DNA of 64,000 bases from Microbulbifer sp. SAOS-129_SWC (GCF_039696035.1 NZ_CP155567.1:4087001-4151000); one strand, 5' to 3'; numbered from the stretch's first letter, positions 9,986 through 19,165 are shown. Made by a program: numbers and translations. The notes: generated by a model from the sequence alone, not told the origin.

Positions 9986-10294
9986 TCAGGCCAGAGAGGG
10001 CGGTCCGCGTATCGAATTGCTATCGATACGGCAGCTTTGCGGCTGGGTGCGCGGGGGCAGGAAACCGAATACGGCGAATGATGACGCCGGCACGGTCACC
10101 GGCTCGTCGACCGATTGCAGGTCGGTGTCGTTATCGGGGGTGTTCGGGAAGGGCGTATCGTCGCCGAGGGTCAGCAGCGCGGCGCAGCTGTCGGCACTGA
10201 GGCTTTTCGTGGCGCCGGGCTCGGCCTGTACCGCTGCACATAGCAGTACCGACTGAAGCACCAAAAAGAGAAACCCGATGCGCACGATAGTCAT
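9986..10294 (-). CDS. Small secreted protein of unknown function
   Basis: The likely start is the ATG at 10294, giving 102 aa with a signal peptide (TIVRIGFLFLVLQSVLLCAAVQA) and a mature part of about 75 residues with two cysteines (one in the motif SADSCAALL) and a proline-rich tail. The frame is open to 10438 but that part is not protein-like. I do not recognise the family. It sits between two minus-strand genes. Confidence 0.5.
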   Translation of the reverse strand: MTIVRIGFLFLVLQSVLLCAAVQAEPGATKSLSADSCAALLTLGDDTPFPNTPDNDTDLQSVDEPVTVPASSFAVFGFLPPRTQPQSCRIDSNSIRGPPSLA

Positions 10295-10434
10295 TACCGA
10301 TAAAAAAGTTTCAGGCCCAAGCCGAGAAACACACTTCTGTTTCTGCCGACCCGGCGCGCAGCCGCAGTCGACATCGCACAATTTAATTAATGGGGGCAAA
10401 TGCCCTTTTTTCAACCCCGGCGCGCCGAACCCAC

Positions 10435-11559
10435 TCAATTTTGAGGCGGCTGCCCGTCATCGCCGTTGTCGTCCAATTCTTCCTTATCATGCGCCTGTTG
10501 CGCCGCTTCGTCTACTTTTAATCCATGGCGTTTTGAACGCCAGCGCCACAGGCGTCGCGCCAGCGCCTGCCGGTCCGGCGTCTTGTCCGCTTCGTCGACG
10601 ATTTCCTCGCCGAGCAGTGTTTCCAGCAGGTCTTCGAGCGTGACCAGCCCTTCGAGGCCGCCGTACTCGTCCACCACCGCGCTGATCTGCATGCGCCGCG
10701 CGAGCATCTTCTGGAACGCCTGATAAATCGTGGCCGTCTCCGGCAGTACCAGCAGGTCGCGGCGGTAGTCGACCAGCTTGTCGGCACCGCGCCCGCGCGC
10801 GTAGGCCAGTAGCAATTCCCCTTTCAGCACAAACCCGACCACGCAGTCCGGGTCGTCGCGCTCGTAAATCGGGATGCGGGTAAAGCGGCTCCTTTCCACG
10901 TCCTCATAGGCCTGCTGCACAGTCGCCTCCCGCGACAGCGAATACACCACGGTGCGCGGCGTCATCACCTCGCGCACCGAGTGGTCGCGCAGGGTGAAAA
11001 ACAGATTGCGCAGAATATTCGACTCGCGCCGCTCCAGTTGCCCCTCGGCGGCGCCCAGCTCGGCCATCACCGCAAACTCTTCGCGGCTGAATCCGGTCAG
11101 CGTGGTGCCACCGGACAGGCCGCGGGTCAGCCACTCAGCCATCTTTACAAATGGATACAATATCCATACCAGAAAACGCAGGATATAGGCGGTCAACGGT
11201 GCCAATCGGCGCCAGTAAACCGCGCCCAAGGTCTTGGGGATAATTTCCGAAAACACCAGGATCAGCAGCGTCAGCACCGCCGACGCCAGCCCCAGGTAAT
11301 TATTGCCGAACACCGCCGCCGCCTGGGCGCCGGCACCGGCAGCGCCGGCGGTGTGGGCGACGGTGTTGAGGGTTAAAATCGCCGCCAGCGGCGCGTTGAT
11401 GTCCTGTTTCAGCCGGCGCAGCAGCCGCCCGGCGCGGTGGCCATCGCGCTCCAGCAGCGTGATATAGGGCATGGTGACACTGAGAATGACCGACTCGGCA
11501 ATCGAGCACAGGAAGGAAAAGCCGAGTGCCACCAGCACATAAACAATCAGTAACAACAT
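10435..11559 (-). CDS. CNNM/CorC-type membrane protein (DUF21 plus CBS pair)
   Basis: 374 aa. Residues 1-~145 form the DUF21 membrane domain (opening LLIVYVLVALGFSFLCSIAE, then SAVLTLLILVFSEIIPKTLG, the signature FSEIIPKTLG being diagnostic). Residues ~195-320 are a CBS pair (REVMTPRTVVYSL ... ISAVVDEYGGLEGLVTLEDLLE). The family is linked to magnesium or cobalt efflux and is often misnamed hemolysin. The C-terminal transporter-associated domain of longer members is absent. It is 6 bases downstream of the rhomboid gene, so probably in one transcript. Confidence 0.88.
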   Translation of the reverse strand: MLLLIVYVLVALGFSFLCSIAESVILSVTMPYITLLERDGHRAGRLLRRLKQDINAPLAAILTLNTVAHTAGAAGAGAQAAAVFGNNYLGLASAVLTLLILVFSEIIPKTLGAVYWRRLAPLTAYILRFLVWILYPFVKMAEWLTRGLSGGTTLTGFSREEFAVMAELGAAEGQLERRESNILRNLFFTLRDHSVREVMTPRTVVYSLSREATVQQAYEDVERSRFTRIPIYERDDPDCVVGFVLKGELLLAYARGRGADKLVDYRRDLLVLPETATIYQAFQKMLARRMQISAVVDEYGGLEGLVTLEDLLETLLGEEIVDEADKTPDRQALARRLWRWRSKRHGLKVDEAAQQAHDKEELDDNGDDGQPPQN

Positions 11560-11565
11560 TGGCGG

Positions 11566-12582
11566 TCAGGCGGTCGTATCATTTTCACGAACGCCGCTCG
11601 CGGCAAAATTTTTTGCGCCCCCGGCGAGGCAGTAGAGTGCGGTGAGCAACAGCCCGCTGACGAATCCCCCCAGATGCGCCGCATTGGCAATGCCGACACC
11701 AAAAATAAACGTGAATAAACCGGTCGCGCAGATCAACAGCCACCCGACCATCAGTGCGACGATGCCCGCGGGCACATCACTCCACTGCGGCTGCCAGCGC
11801 TGCAACACGAATACGCTACCACCCAGTGCGTACACCACACCGGACATACCGCCGAATAATATCTGTGGCGACCAGTAGTACTGCGCCAGGTTGGACACCG
11901 GCGCCGCGATCAGCACCAGCGCCGCGAACGCCAGCTTGCCGGCGCGCGCTTCCAGCGGCCGCCCCAGAATCCAGATACCCATCGCATTGAACAGCGCGTG
12001 CGGCAGCGAGAAATGCAGAATCGCCGGCGTCCACAGCCGCCAGTATTCACCGTTGCGCAGGTGCCAGGCCAGGCTCGAATTGCCCGGGCTGAACCCGCCG
12101 CTGGGCTGTGGGTAAATGGCCAGCAACTGCTCCAGGTTTTCGCGCACGACCAACCAGCCGATAAAACACAGCGCGATCAGCACAAGGCTCAGCGGGGTGC
12201 GGTGCCACGGCCAGCTCGGCAGTGTCGACACCGCCTGCGCTGGCGCCGCCGGGGGCGGTTCGGTGCCGGGGTTGTCGGCGGAGGTGTTGTCGGCAGAGGT
12301 GTCCGCCGCATCGGTAGCAGCATTGTCGGGCGCCGGCCCAGCCTCGGGCGGTTCTGCGGGTACCGGTTCCACGCGCACCTGGTCGAGGTCGAGCTCGCCG
12401 GCACTCCAGCGGTCCAGCAGCGGCAACAGCAGATCGCCGAGGCGCGGATCCGGTGTGGACAACCGCTGGCGGTTGCCCTCCTCGCTGATACGCAGGGGCA
12501 GGTGGCAGCGCTGGATAAAGCGCGCCAGTTCGGTGAGGTCCTGGTCGAGGGGAAATTCGCGGAGCGTGGTCCAGTGGCTCAA
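11566..12582 (-). CDS. Rhomboid-family intramembrane serine protease (GlpG-like)
   Basis: 338 aa. A ~70-residue cytoplasmic N-terminal domain is followed by an acidic Ala/Pro linker (~73-118) and six membrane segments. Catalytic S247 lies in G-G-M-S-G and H303 in A-A-H-L-G-G; the HALFNAMG segment supplies the conserved His/Asn of the oxyanion region. Rhomboids cleave membrane proteins within or next to their transmembrane helix. The linker is low in complexity and likely variable between strains. Cotranscribed with the CNNM-type gene. Confidence 0.88.
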   Translation of the reverse strand: MSHWTTLREFPLDQDLTELARFIQRCHLPLRISEEGNRQRLSTPDPRLGDLLLPLLDRWSAGELDLDQVRVEPVPAEPPEAGPAPDNAATDAADTSADNTSADNPGTEPPPAAPAQAVSTLPSWPWHRTPLSLVLIALCFIGWLVVRENLEQLLAIYPQPSGGFSPGNSSLAWHLRNGEYWRLWTPAILHFSLPHALFNAMGIWILGRPLEARAGKLAFAALVLIAAPVSNLAQYYWSPQILFGGMSGVVYALGGSVFVLQRWQPQWSDVPAGIVALMVGWLLICATGLFTFIFGVGIANAAHLGGFVSGLLLTALYCLAGGAKNFAASGVRENDTTA

Positions 12583-12641
12583 AAGTCGGGCCCATGTTGG
12601 TGCGCGGCTGCGGCGGGCCCGCGGCCCGCCTGTCGGCCGGG

Positions 12642-13874
12642 CTAAACCGCCATCGCGCGCAGAATAATGCGTTTCTTCAGCAGCGGGCTGGCGTCCACCA
12701 TACTCAATCCGGTGTTACGCAGCCAGCGCCAGTGCAGGTCGCCGGCGCCGAACAGGGACTTGAACGTGCTCATGGCCTTGAGGGTGGCGGCGTTGTCGCC
12801 GCGGCGACGGCGCTGGTAGCGCGCCAGCACCGAGGTGTCCGCCGGGTCGAGGCCGCGCTTGAGCGCGCGCGCGATCTCCTCGCTGAGCACCTGCACATCC
12901 TGCAGGCCCAGGTTGACGCCCTGGCCGGCGAGGGGGTGAATACTGTGGGCGGCGTCGCCGATCAACACCGCGCCGGGGCCGTAATAGGACTCGGCGTGGC
13001 GCGCGCGCAGCGGAAAAGAGAAGCGCTCGCTGACCGAGATGATATTGCCGAGACGGCTCTCAAAGGCCTTCTCCAGATTCAGCGCAAAAGCCTGGTCGTC
13101 GAGCATCACCAGCTCCCGGGCCAGCGTCTCGTCCGCGGACCAGACCACCGCGCAGTGGCGATCGTCACCGAGCCCGGCCAGCGGCAGGAATGCCAGCGGG
13201 CCGCTCTTCAGGAAGCGCTGCCGGGCGGTGTGCTGGTGCGGTTTTTCGCACTCGGCCACACACACCAGCGCGGTCTGGTGGTAGTCGGTATCGCGGCAGC
13301 GGATGTGCAGCAGGTCGCGTACCCGCGAGCGCGCCCCGTCGGCGCCGATCAGCAGGCGGGTGCGCAGTATCTCGCTGTTTTCCTCCAGCCCCTCGATCAC
13401 GTTGACGCGGTCGCTGCGCGGCTGCAGGTGCCACAGGCCGCAGTCGCGCCACCAGCTCTCGAGGCGGAAGCCGGTGACCAGCTCTACGTGCGGCAGCGCC
13501 TCGAGACACGCGCGCAGGGCCGACACCACCACATTGTTCTCGACGATATGCCCCAGGTCCGGCAGCTGTACATCGCGGCTGTTGAAGCACACGGAACCGG
13601 TGCCCTCGGCGTCCCAGACGCGCATTTCGGTGTAGGGGCAGGCGCGCGCGCCGATCTGCTCCCAGACGCCGACTTCCTCCAGCAACGCGCGCGACGCGCC
13701 AGTCAGGGCCACCACACGCGGATCGTGGTGCGTGTCGGACACCTGCGGCGCCTCGGTGGACGCCTCCAGCACGGCGATCTGCAGCTGCGGGTGGCGCACT
13801 GCCAGCAGCGCGGCCTGGGCCAGCCCGACCATGCCGGCGCCGACGATTGCGATGTCCAAACGTTGTCTGTTCAT
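12642..13874 (-). CDS. ubiI: FAD-dependent ubiquinone-pathway hydroxylase, UbiI/VisC type
   Basis: 410 aa. FAD-binding GxGxxG (DIAIVGAGMVGLAQAALL), the second motif IGADGARSRVR, and the hallmark IGDAAHSIHPLAGQGVNLG place it in the UbiH/UbiF/UbiI group. The family hydroxylates the aromatic ring of polyprenylphenol intermediates of ubiquinone. Position directly after ubiH in the ygfB-pepP-ubiH block is that of ubiI (C5 hydroxylase) in enterobacteria; the exact ring position is inferred from context. Confidence 0.85.
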   Translation of the reverse strand: MNRQRLDIAIVGAGMVGLAQAALLAVRHPQLQIAVLEASTEAPQVSDTHHDPRVVALTGASRALLEEVGVWEQIGARACPYTEMRVWDAEGTGSVCFNSRDVQLPDLGHIVENNVVVSALRACLEALPHVELVTGFRLESWWRDCGLWHLQPRSDRVNVIEGLEENSEILRTRLLIGADGARSRVRDLLHIRCRDTDYHQTALVCVAECEKPHQHTARQRFLKSGPLAFLPLAGLGDDRHCAVVWSADETLARELVMLDDQAFALNLEKAFESRLGNIISVSERFSFPLRARHAESYYGPGAVLIGDAAHSIHPLAGQGVNLGLQDVQVLSEEIARALKRGLDPADTSVLARYQRRRRGDNAATLKAMSTFKSLFGAGDLHWRWLRNTGLSMVDASPLLKKRIILRAMAV

Positions 13875-13928
13875 AGTGATATTTCGCCGTTTTCAACCGC
13901 GCGGCATCGCCGCCCGGTGCGCAGACAA

Positions 13929-15188
13929 TTAAAGCCCAAATCCGGCCGCCTGGCCGACAAAACCAGCGCGCAGTGGCGGTGCCAGCGCCAGCCCCAGCAG
14001 CCCCACCTGCCGCAGCCCCCGCGCCATCAGGCCCGGGGCCGCAAACAGCGGCGGGACGCGGTCACTGAAGCCAATGGTCAACTGTTGATCCCGCCGCCGT
14101 TGGCGCCCGAATCCTTCTAACAAGTCTAGCTGCCCGGGTGAATTTCGCGCCAGATCTTCACGGGCGAGCGTCTGCGCCAGGCCGTAGCTGTCGCGCAGGG
14201 TCAGGTTGAAGCCCTGCCCCGCCACCGGGTGCAGGAAGTGGGCGCAATTGCCCACCAGCGCCAGATTGCGGCGCCACTGCTCGCGCGCCAGCGACAGGCT
14301 CAGCGGGTAGCTGTGCAGCCGGCCGGCGCGTTCGATACGCCCGGCGCGCCAGCCGAAGGCGCGCTGCAAGCGGGCCACGAAGTCGCGCTCCGGCAGCGCC
14401 GCCAGCGTCTCGGCGTCAGCCGCTTCACAGGTCCACACCAGCGCCATGCGGTGCTGGCCGCCCCGCGGCGGCAGCGGCAGCAGCGCCATCGGGCCGGCGT
14501 CGGTAAAGCGCTCGTAGGCGCGGTTGCCGTGGGGCTGCGCCAGGCCGACTGTGGTCACCAGCGCGCGCTGGCGGTAGCTGACCCGCTCGATATCAATCCC
14601 CAGCTGGCGGCACAGCGGCGAGTCGGTGCCGTCGGCGATCACCAGCAGGCGCGCGCGTAATGTGTGCTCGCGATCGCCGGCGCGCCACTGCAGCTGCGCG
14701 CTGTCCTCATGCATCTGCACCGAGTCGACCTGCGCCGGCGCCAGCAGCTGCACCCCGGTGCGCGCCAGCGCCCGGTGCAACAGCGGCCCCAGCGCGGCAT
14801 TCTCGATCACCGCACCGAGCATGCCATCGAAACTGGCGTGGGGCTCCTCGGGCGCGCGCAGCGCTATGCCGGCGGCGCGGCCGCGATCGCTGACACCGAT
14901 ATGCTCGATCGGTGCACAGTGTTCGCGCAGTGCCGGCCACAACCCCAGCTCGGCGAACAGCTGCAGGCTGCCGGCGGCCAGCGCGGTGGCGCGGGTATCG
15001 AAACTCGGCAGCTGCAGGCTGGCCTGCGGATCCGGCAGCGGCTGGCGCTCGAGCAACGCCAGCGACAGCTGCGGGCAGTAGTGCGCCAGCATCAGCGCCA
15101 GGCTGGCCCCGGCCATGCCGCCGCCGACGATGGCGACGTCCACCCCGGTCGCGGGCTGTTCGGACTGTTTATTGTCTGCGGTCACCAC
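13929..15188 (-). CDS. ubiH: 2-octaprenyl-6-methoxyphenol hydroxylase UbiH
   Basis: 419 aa. FAD site VAIVGGGMAGASLALML, second motif VIADGTDSPLCRQLG, and GNCAHFLHPVAGQGFNL identify the UbiH family. Its start at 15188 overlaps the end of pepP (15182), so the two are translationally coupled. Order pepP-ubiH-ubiI matches E. coli, supporting UbiH rather than another paralogue. Confidence 0.88.
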   Translation of the reverse strand: MVTADNKQSEQPATGVDVAIVGGGMAGASLALMLAHYCPQLSLALLERQPLPDPQASLQLPSFDTRATALAAGSLQLFAELGLWPALREHCAPIEHIGVSDRGRAAGIALRAPEEPHASFDGMLGAVIENAALGPLLHRALARTGVQLLAPAQVDSVQMHEDSAQLQWRAGDREHTLRARLLVIADGTDSPLCRQLGIDIERVSYRQRALVTTVGLAQPHGNRAYERFTDAGPMALLPLPPRGGQHRMALVWTCEAADAETLAALPERDFVARLQRAFGWRAGRIERAGRLHSYPLSLSLAREQWRRNLALVGNCAHFLHPVAGQGFNLTLRDSYGLAQTLAREDLARNSPGQLDLLEGFGRQRRRDQQLTIGFSDRVPPLFAAPGLMARGLRQVGLLGLALAPPLRAGFVGQAAGFGL

Positions 15189-16561
15189 AATTCTCCCTGT
15201 ACTTCTGTCGCCGTTGCCCCCTCGCGCATGGTGTCTTCAATCTCGGCCACGGTCCTGGGGGCCGCTGCCGACAGCACCCGCGTGCCGTCGCGGGTCAGCG
15301 CCACGTCATCCTCGATGCGGATGCCGATACCGCGGAATTTTTCCGGTACCTGCGCGTCGTCGGCGGCGATATACAGCCCCGGTTCCACCGTCATCACCAT
15401 GCCCGGCTCCAGCTGCCGCCAGCAGCCGTGCACGCGGTAATCGCCGGCGTCGTGCACGTCCATGCCGAGCCAGTGGCCGGCGCGGTGCATATAGAAACGG
15501 CGGTAGGCACCGGACTCGATCAGGCCGTCGACGTCACCGCGCAGCAGGCCCAGCTCCACCAGCCCCTCGGTGGTGGCGCGCACGCTGGCGGCGTGGGGCG
15601 CATCCCAGTCGGCGCCGACGCGGATCGCGTCGATGGCGGCGGCCTGGGCCGCCAGCACGATTTCATAGAGCGCTTTCTGCAGCGCGGTAAAGCGCCCGTT
15701 AACCGGGTAGGTCCGGGTCACGTCGGCGGCGTAGCCGCGATATTCGCAGCCCGCGTCGACCAGTACCAGGTCGCCGTTTTTCAGCGCCGCATTGTTGCTG
15801 CAGTAGTGCATCACAAGCGCGTTCCGGCCACCGCCGACGATAGTGGGGTAAGCGGGCTCGCGCGCGCCGGCATCGACAAAGGTATGCAGTATCTCCGCTT
15901 CCAGCTGGTATTCGTACAGGCCCGCAGCGCAACGCACCATGGCGCGGCGGTGGGCCGCGGCGGAGATCTCGGCGGCGCGCGCCAGCAGGCGGATTTCCGC
16001 CGCGCTCTTGACCAGGCGCAGGTCGTGCAACAGGTGATCCAGGTCGGCCATCTCCGGCGCGCCGGCGCTGCCGGGTGCACTGCCAATGCGCTGCAGGTAG
16101 TGCTGCAGGCGCCGGTCCAGCTGCGGGAAGCGGCCCATGGTGAAATAGATGCGCTCGCGGCCTTCCAGCAGGCCCGGCAGTATGTCGTCGAGGTCGCCGA
16201 TCGGGAAGGCATCGCACAGGCCGCAGTGTTCGGCGGCGCGCTCCGGGCCGAGGCGCGGGCCATCCCATATTTCTTTTTCCGCATCGCGCTCGCGGCAGAA
16301 CAGCAGCGTTTCCCCCTGGCGGCGGCCGGGGGCCAGCACCAGCAGCGCCTCCGGCTCGTTGAAGCCGGTTAAATACAGAAAGTCGCTGTCCTGGCGGAAC
16401 GGGAAATAGGTATCGCGCGAGCGCAGCTGCTCGCGCGCGGCGGGCACGATGGCGATACTGCCGGCCGGCAGTGTCGCGGTCAGCCGCGCGCGCCGGCGCG
16501 CGTATTCGGCGCGGCCGATCGCGGCTGCGGATACGGCGGGAGCGGCACTCGCTGTCGCCAT
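15182..16561 (-). CDS. pepP: Xaa-Pro aminopeptidase (aminopeptidase P)
   Basis: 459 aa. N-terminal creatinase-like domain (YARRRARLTATLPAGSIAIV ... DSDFLYLTGFNEPEA) and C-terminal pita-bread metalloprotease domain. Dinuclear metal ligands are visible: Asp in LVDAGCEYRGYAADVTRTYP (two Asp), His in HWLGMDVHD, Glu in TVEPGLY and Glu in GIRIEDDV. It removes an N-terminal residue that precedes proline. Lies 11 bases after the UPF0149 gene and overlaps ubiH. Confidence 0.95.
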   Translation of the reverse strand: MATASAAPAVSAAAIGRAEYARRRARLTATLPAGSIAIVPAAREQLRSRDTYFPFRQDSDFLYLTGFNEPEALLVLAPGRRQGETLLFCRERDAEKEIWDGPRLGPERAAEHCGLCDAFPIGDLDDILPGLLEGRERIYFTMGRFPQLDRRLQHYLQRIGSAPGSAGAPEMADLDHLLHDLRLVKSAAEIRLLARAAEISAAAHRRAMVRCAAGLYEYQLEAEILHTFVDAGAREPAYPTIVGGGRNALVMHYCSNNAALKNGDLVLVDAGCEYRGYAADVTRTYPVNGRFTALQKALYEIVLAAQAAAIDAIRVGADWDAPHAASVRATTEGLVELGLLRGDVDGLIESGAYRRFYMHRAGHWLGMDVHDAGDYRVHGCWRQLEPGMVMTVEPGLYIAADDAQVPEKFRGIGIRIEDDVALTRDGTRVLSAAAPRTVAEIEDTMREGATATEVQGELW

Positions 16562-16572
16562 CGACGCGCCCC

Positions 16573-17130
16573 TCAGTGCAGCGTGGGCCCGCCGGCCCCG
16601 CGCTCGGCGCCGGCGGTTTCGGTGAAGATATTCATCGCCGCCACGCGCACAAACTCCTGCACTTCCAGCAGCTGTTTTTCCGCTTCCTCGGAAGCGTCCA
16701 CCACCTCGGCATCGAGCTGGGCAATATTGCCGATATCCTGCAGCGCCTCGCTGCTGGTTTCGGCCAGCTTGCCCTTTTGGTCACCGAGACCAAAACCGAG
16801 CAGGAACCCCTGGCACCAGCTGCCGAGGGAGCGGGCGCGCACGGTGATGTCCTCGTCGTCGGCGAGCAGCAGCTGCAGATCGAAGGCGCCGCTGCCGAGC
16901 TGCTCGAGGCTGCGCTCGGCCAGCTGCAGGAATTCCCGGTTCAGCTCCGCGGGCACCGCCTCCAGCTGCAGCAGCTCCGCCAGCTCGTGCTGCCAGCGCT
17001 GCGGGTCCGGGCGCGCACCGGCGCACAGCATGCCGCACACAAAGCCGTGCAGCTCCCCGGGTCCGGTCACGCCGCCGGCAGCGAGAATGGTATTGGCGAG
17101 GGAATCGAACGGTGAGTCCGGTGCTGTCAT
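16573..17130 (-). CDS. ygfB: UPF0149 (YgfB/YecA-like) protein
   Basis: 185 aa from the ATG at 17130; the longer open frame to 17319 is not protein-like. Features of the family: LANTILAAGGVTGPGELHGFVCGMLCAG, then WCQGFLLGFG and the acidic IAQLDAEVVDASEEAEKQLLEVQEFVRVAAMNIF. The family is all-helical and its role is not well settled; in pseudomonads YgfB-type proteins have been linked to regulation. First gene of the pepP-ubiH-ubiI unit. Confidence 0.88.
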   Translation of the reverse strand: MTAPDSPFDSLANTILAAGGVTGPGELHGFVCGMLCAGARPDPQRWQHELAELLQLEAVPAELNREFLQLAERSLEQLGSGAFDLQLLLADDEDITVRARSLGSWCQGFLLGFGLGDQKGKLAETSSEALQDIGNIAQLDAEVVDASEEAEKQLLEVQEFVRVAAMNIFTETAGAERGAGGPTLH

Positions 17131-17306
17131 GGAAACTGCTCTTTCTTTGCGTTGCGTTAACGGTTGGCGCGCGAGGGTGGTCAGAGTTTGTGCAGTTTGC
17201 CGATTTGCCCGGCAAAGTTCCGCGGCGCCGCCTGTACAGTGGGGCGCAAACGCACGCGACAAGCCGCCGGCGGGCAATTTTGTGATGGCCCGCGCGGGCG
17301 TGGCAA

Positions 17307-17335
17307 TTGACCCTCCCATACGCCGGCAATATAGT
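17307..17335 (+). promoter_or_regulatory. Sigma-70 promoter for the zapB-like/zapA unit
   Basis: TTGACC (17307-17312) and TATAGT (17330-17335) are separated by 17 bases, 141 bases upstream of the first start codon. It lies in the 345-base divergent region between the UPF0149 gene and the zapB-like gene; nothing else was seen there. Predicted by eye only. Confidence 0.55.
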
Positions 17336-17475
17336 AGCGGAATCCCTCGCAGTCTGTCGTGTTGCGAGTTTACTTGGGGCCTGTAGAGATCGAATTCGGT
17401 AGCCGCGTTGGCGTCCCGTACAGTCCCTGAGCCAGCGCTGCGGAGATCCGAGCGCAGACATCCAACGCAGGAATT

Positions 17476-17679
17476 ATGGACAAGTTACAAGCGTTAGAAA
17501 GCACTGTGGACTCGCTGATCGCCCGCTGCCAGCAGCTGGCCGACGACAATCGGGAACTGCGCCAGCAGGAATCCGACTGGCAGCGCGAGCGCCAGCGCCT
17601 GGTAAAAAATAACGAAGTCGCCCGCACTCGGGTCGAAGCCATGATTAACCGCCTCAAGGGCCTAGCGCAAGAATCCTGA
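17476..17679 (+). CDS. ZapB-like coiled-coil protein (TIGR02449 type)
   Basis: 67 aa, one continuous heptad coiled coil (LQALESTVDSLIARCQQLADD ... VEAMINRLKGL in pieces). Short coiled-coil proteins of this type precede zapA in many gammaproteobacteria and are thought to act at the division septum. The stop codon TGA overlaps the zapA start (TGATG at 17677-17681), showing translational coupling. Confidence 0.8.
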   Translation: MDKLQALESTVDSLIARCQQLADDNRELRQQESDWQRERQRLVKNNEVARTRVEAMINRLKGLAQES

Positions 17680-17999
17680 TGGGTGACTCAACACCAACCG
17701 CCGAAACCGTAACCGTCTCCATCCTCGACAAGGAGTACCGGGTTGCCTGTGCCGAAGACGAGCGCACCGAACTGCAGGCCTCCGCGCGGCTGCTGAACGA
17801 GCGCATGTCGCTCATTCGCTCCAGCGGCTCGGTCATCGGCCTCGAACGCATCGCGGTCATGGCGGCACTGAATATTGCCCACGAGCTGATCCAGGCCAAA
17901 TCGGAACTGGCGCGCGTACCGCTGGAACAGGAAATGCTCAACCGCCTGCAGGACAAGGTGCAGTCGGCCCTGGGCAAACTGGATCCCGAAGACGCTTGA
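17679..17999 (+). CDS. zapA: Cell division protein ZapA
   Basis: 106 aa. N-terminal VTVSILDKEYRVACAEDE, then ASARLLNERMSLIRSSG and the helix IGLERIAVMAALNIAHELI are the ZapA signature. ZapA cross-links FtsZ filaments. The gene is followed by the 6S RNA gene and ygfA, the conserved gammaproteobacterial order. Confidence 0.93.
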   Translation: MGDSTPTAETVTVSILDKEYRVACAEDERTELQASARLLNERMSLIRSSGSVIGLERIAVMAALNIAHELIQAKSELARVPLEQEMLNRLQDKVQSALGKLDPEDA

Positions 18000-18060
18000 C
18001 AAGCGCCGCAATCCCCCGATTTCCACAACAAGTCATTTAGCCATTCGAGGCCATGGGCGT

Positions 18061-18066
18061 TATAAT
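18061..18066 (+). promoter_or_regulatory. -10 box of the 6S RNA promoter
   Basis: A perfect TATAAT lies 8-9 bases before the predicted 5' end of 6S RNA. The -35 region (TTAGCC, 18037-18042, 18-base spacer) is weak, which is common for this RNA. Confidence 0.6.
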
Positions 18067-18073
18067 TCAAATC

Positions 18074-18251
18074 GCCCTGAGGTGTTGGCCAGTTGACTAT
18101 GTCCTCGAGCCGATAATCTCACCCTGGAGGTCTCCAGCGGGTGTTGGTGTGCAAGTCCGCCGCGTAGCGGAAAGCCTAATGCATCCCGGCGACCACCACC
18201 TTGAACTTCACGGTTCAAGGCTACGTCTTCAGCCGCACGTTCGGGGCTCTA
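18074..18251 (+). ncRNA. ssrS: 6S RNA
   Basis: Roughly 178 nt between zapA and ygfA. The 5' end (CCTGAGGTGTT) can pair with the 3' end around 18241-18249, the closing stem of 6S RNA. The central part contains the diagnostic hairpin CCTTGAAC ... GGTTCAAGG near 18199-18220 and the GCCTAATGCA element also seen in enterobacterial 6S RNA. The RNA mimics an open promoter and sequesters the sigma-70 holoenzyme in stationary phase. Exact ends are estimates. Confidence 0.9.
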
Positions 18252-18315
18252 AATTCTGATGCCGGCCCGCTTCACCCATGAACCGGGCCGGTTTTCCCAC
18301 CGGCCGATAAACTCC

Positions 18316-18909
18316 ATGCAGTTATCCGCAGCCAGCGAGAGCAAGGCACAGTTGCGCCGACGCATGCGCACGGCCCGGCGCGCGCTGTCGCTGTACCAGC
18401 AGCGACAACACGGATACGCCGCCGCCATCCGCCTGGCGCAGAGCCCGCTACTGCGGCGCGCGCAGCATATCGGCCTGTACTGGCCGATGGACGGCGAACT
18501 GGATATCCGCTGGCTGCAGCGGCGCTACCCTCACAAGCATTTCTACCTGCCGGTACTGCCGGCGGCACCGCGCCCGCATTTGCGCTTTCGCCACTGGCAC
18601 GGCGGCCCGCTGAGCTACCGCAACCGCTTCCGCATTCCCGAACCCCTGCGCGGCCGCAGTATCGCACCGCAGCACCTGGACCTGGTGCTGGTGCCGCTGG
18701 TGGCTTTCGACGAGTCCGGCGCGCGGCTGGGCATGGGGGCCGGCTTCTACGACCGCACCTTTGCCTTCAAACGGCACCTGCCGGGCACCGGGCCGGTGCT
18801 GATCGGCGCCGCGCACCAGCTGCAGTGCGTGGCCACGCTGCCGACTGACAGCTGGGATATTCCGCTCGGCGGGGTGGTGACGGAGCGGCGCCTGTACCGC
18901 TGTCGCTGA
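18316..18909 (+). CDS. ygfA: 5-formyltetrahydrofolate cyclo-ligase
   Basis: 197 aa from the ATG at 18316; an in-frame ATG at 18259 would add an uncharacteristic arginine-rich leader. Family motifs: KAQLRRRMRTARRAL near the N-terminus, IGLYWPMDGELD, and the nucleotide/folate loop ARLGMGAGFYDRTF. It converts 5-formyl-THF to 5,10-methenyl-THF with ATP. Typical position downstream of 6S RNA, with which it is often cotranscribed. Confidence 0.9.
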   Translation: MQLSAASESKAQLRRRMRTARRALSLYQQRQHGYAAAIRLAQSPLLRRAQHIGLYWPMDGELDIRWLQRRYPHKHFYLPVLPAAPRPHLRFRHWHGGPLSYRNRFRIPEPLRGRSIAPQHLDLVLVPLVAFDESGARLGMGAGFYDRTFAFKRHLPGTGPVLIGAAHQLQCVATLPTDSWDIPLGGVVTERRLYRCR

Positions 18910-18945
18910 GTGCGGGGCCGGGAGGAGTGGGCCGGCGGCCCGCGC

Positions 18946-18970
18946 GGGCGGACACAAGGTCCGCCCCTAC
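18946..18970 (-). repeat. REP-like palindrome (GTAG head, minus orientation)
   Basis: Read on the minus strand this is GTAG followed by a GC-rich hairpin (GGGCGGAC-CTTGT-GTCCGCCC). The same unit occurs repeatedly at 24.8-25.5 kb. A diverged plus-strand relative follows at 19057. Confidence 0.75.
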
Positions 18971-19056
18971 GGAACCCGCCCGGCAGTCATAGCGACTTCT
19001 GTACCCGGTGCGCTCCGCAAGTGCCGCGATGGATTGGAACCACGTGGTCCACGCCT

Positions 19057-19090
19057 GTAGGGGCGGCCCGCGCAGCGGTGGTTACCGCCG
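19057..19090 (+). repeat. Diverged REP-like palindrome
   Basis: Starts with GTAGGGGCGG and continues into a second GC-rich palindrome (GCGGTGGTTACCGC). With the copy at 18946 it forms an inverted pair of the BIME kind in the space between ygfA and the 19.1-kb terminator. Confidence 0.5.
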
Positions 19091-19101
19091 CAAACCCGCA
19101 T

Positions 19102-19137
19102 AAAAAAAGGCCGGTCGCTTGTGCGACCGGCCTTTTT
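19102..19137. terminator. Rho-independent terminator
   Basis: The arms GGCCGGTCGC and GCGACCGGCC pair around a TTGT loop, with an A-run on the left and T5 on the right. It can stop transcripts from either side: ygfA from the left or the 45-aa gene from the right. Confidence 0.85.
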
Positions 19138-19165
19138 CGTCTGTTGCCGGGCGGAGCGGCCGCGC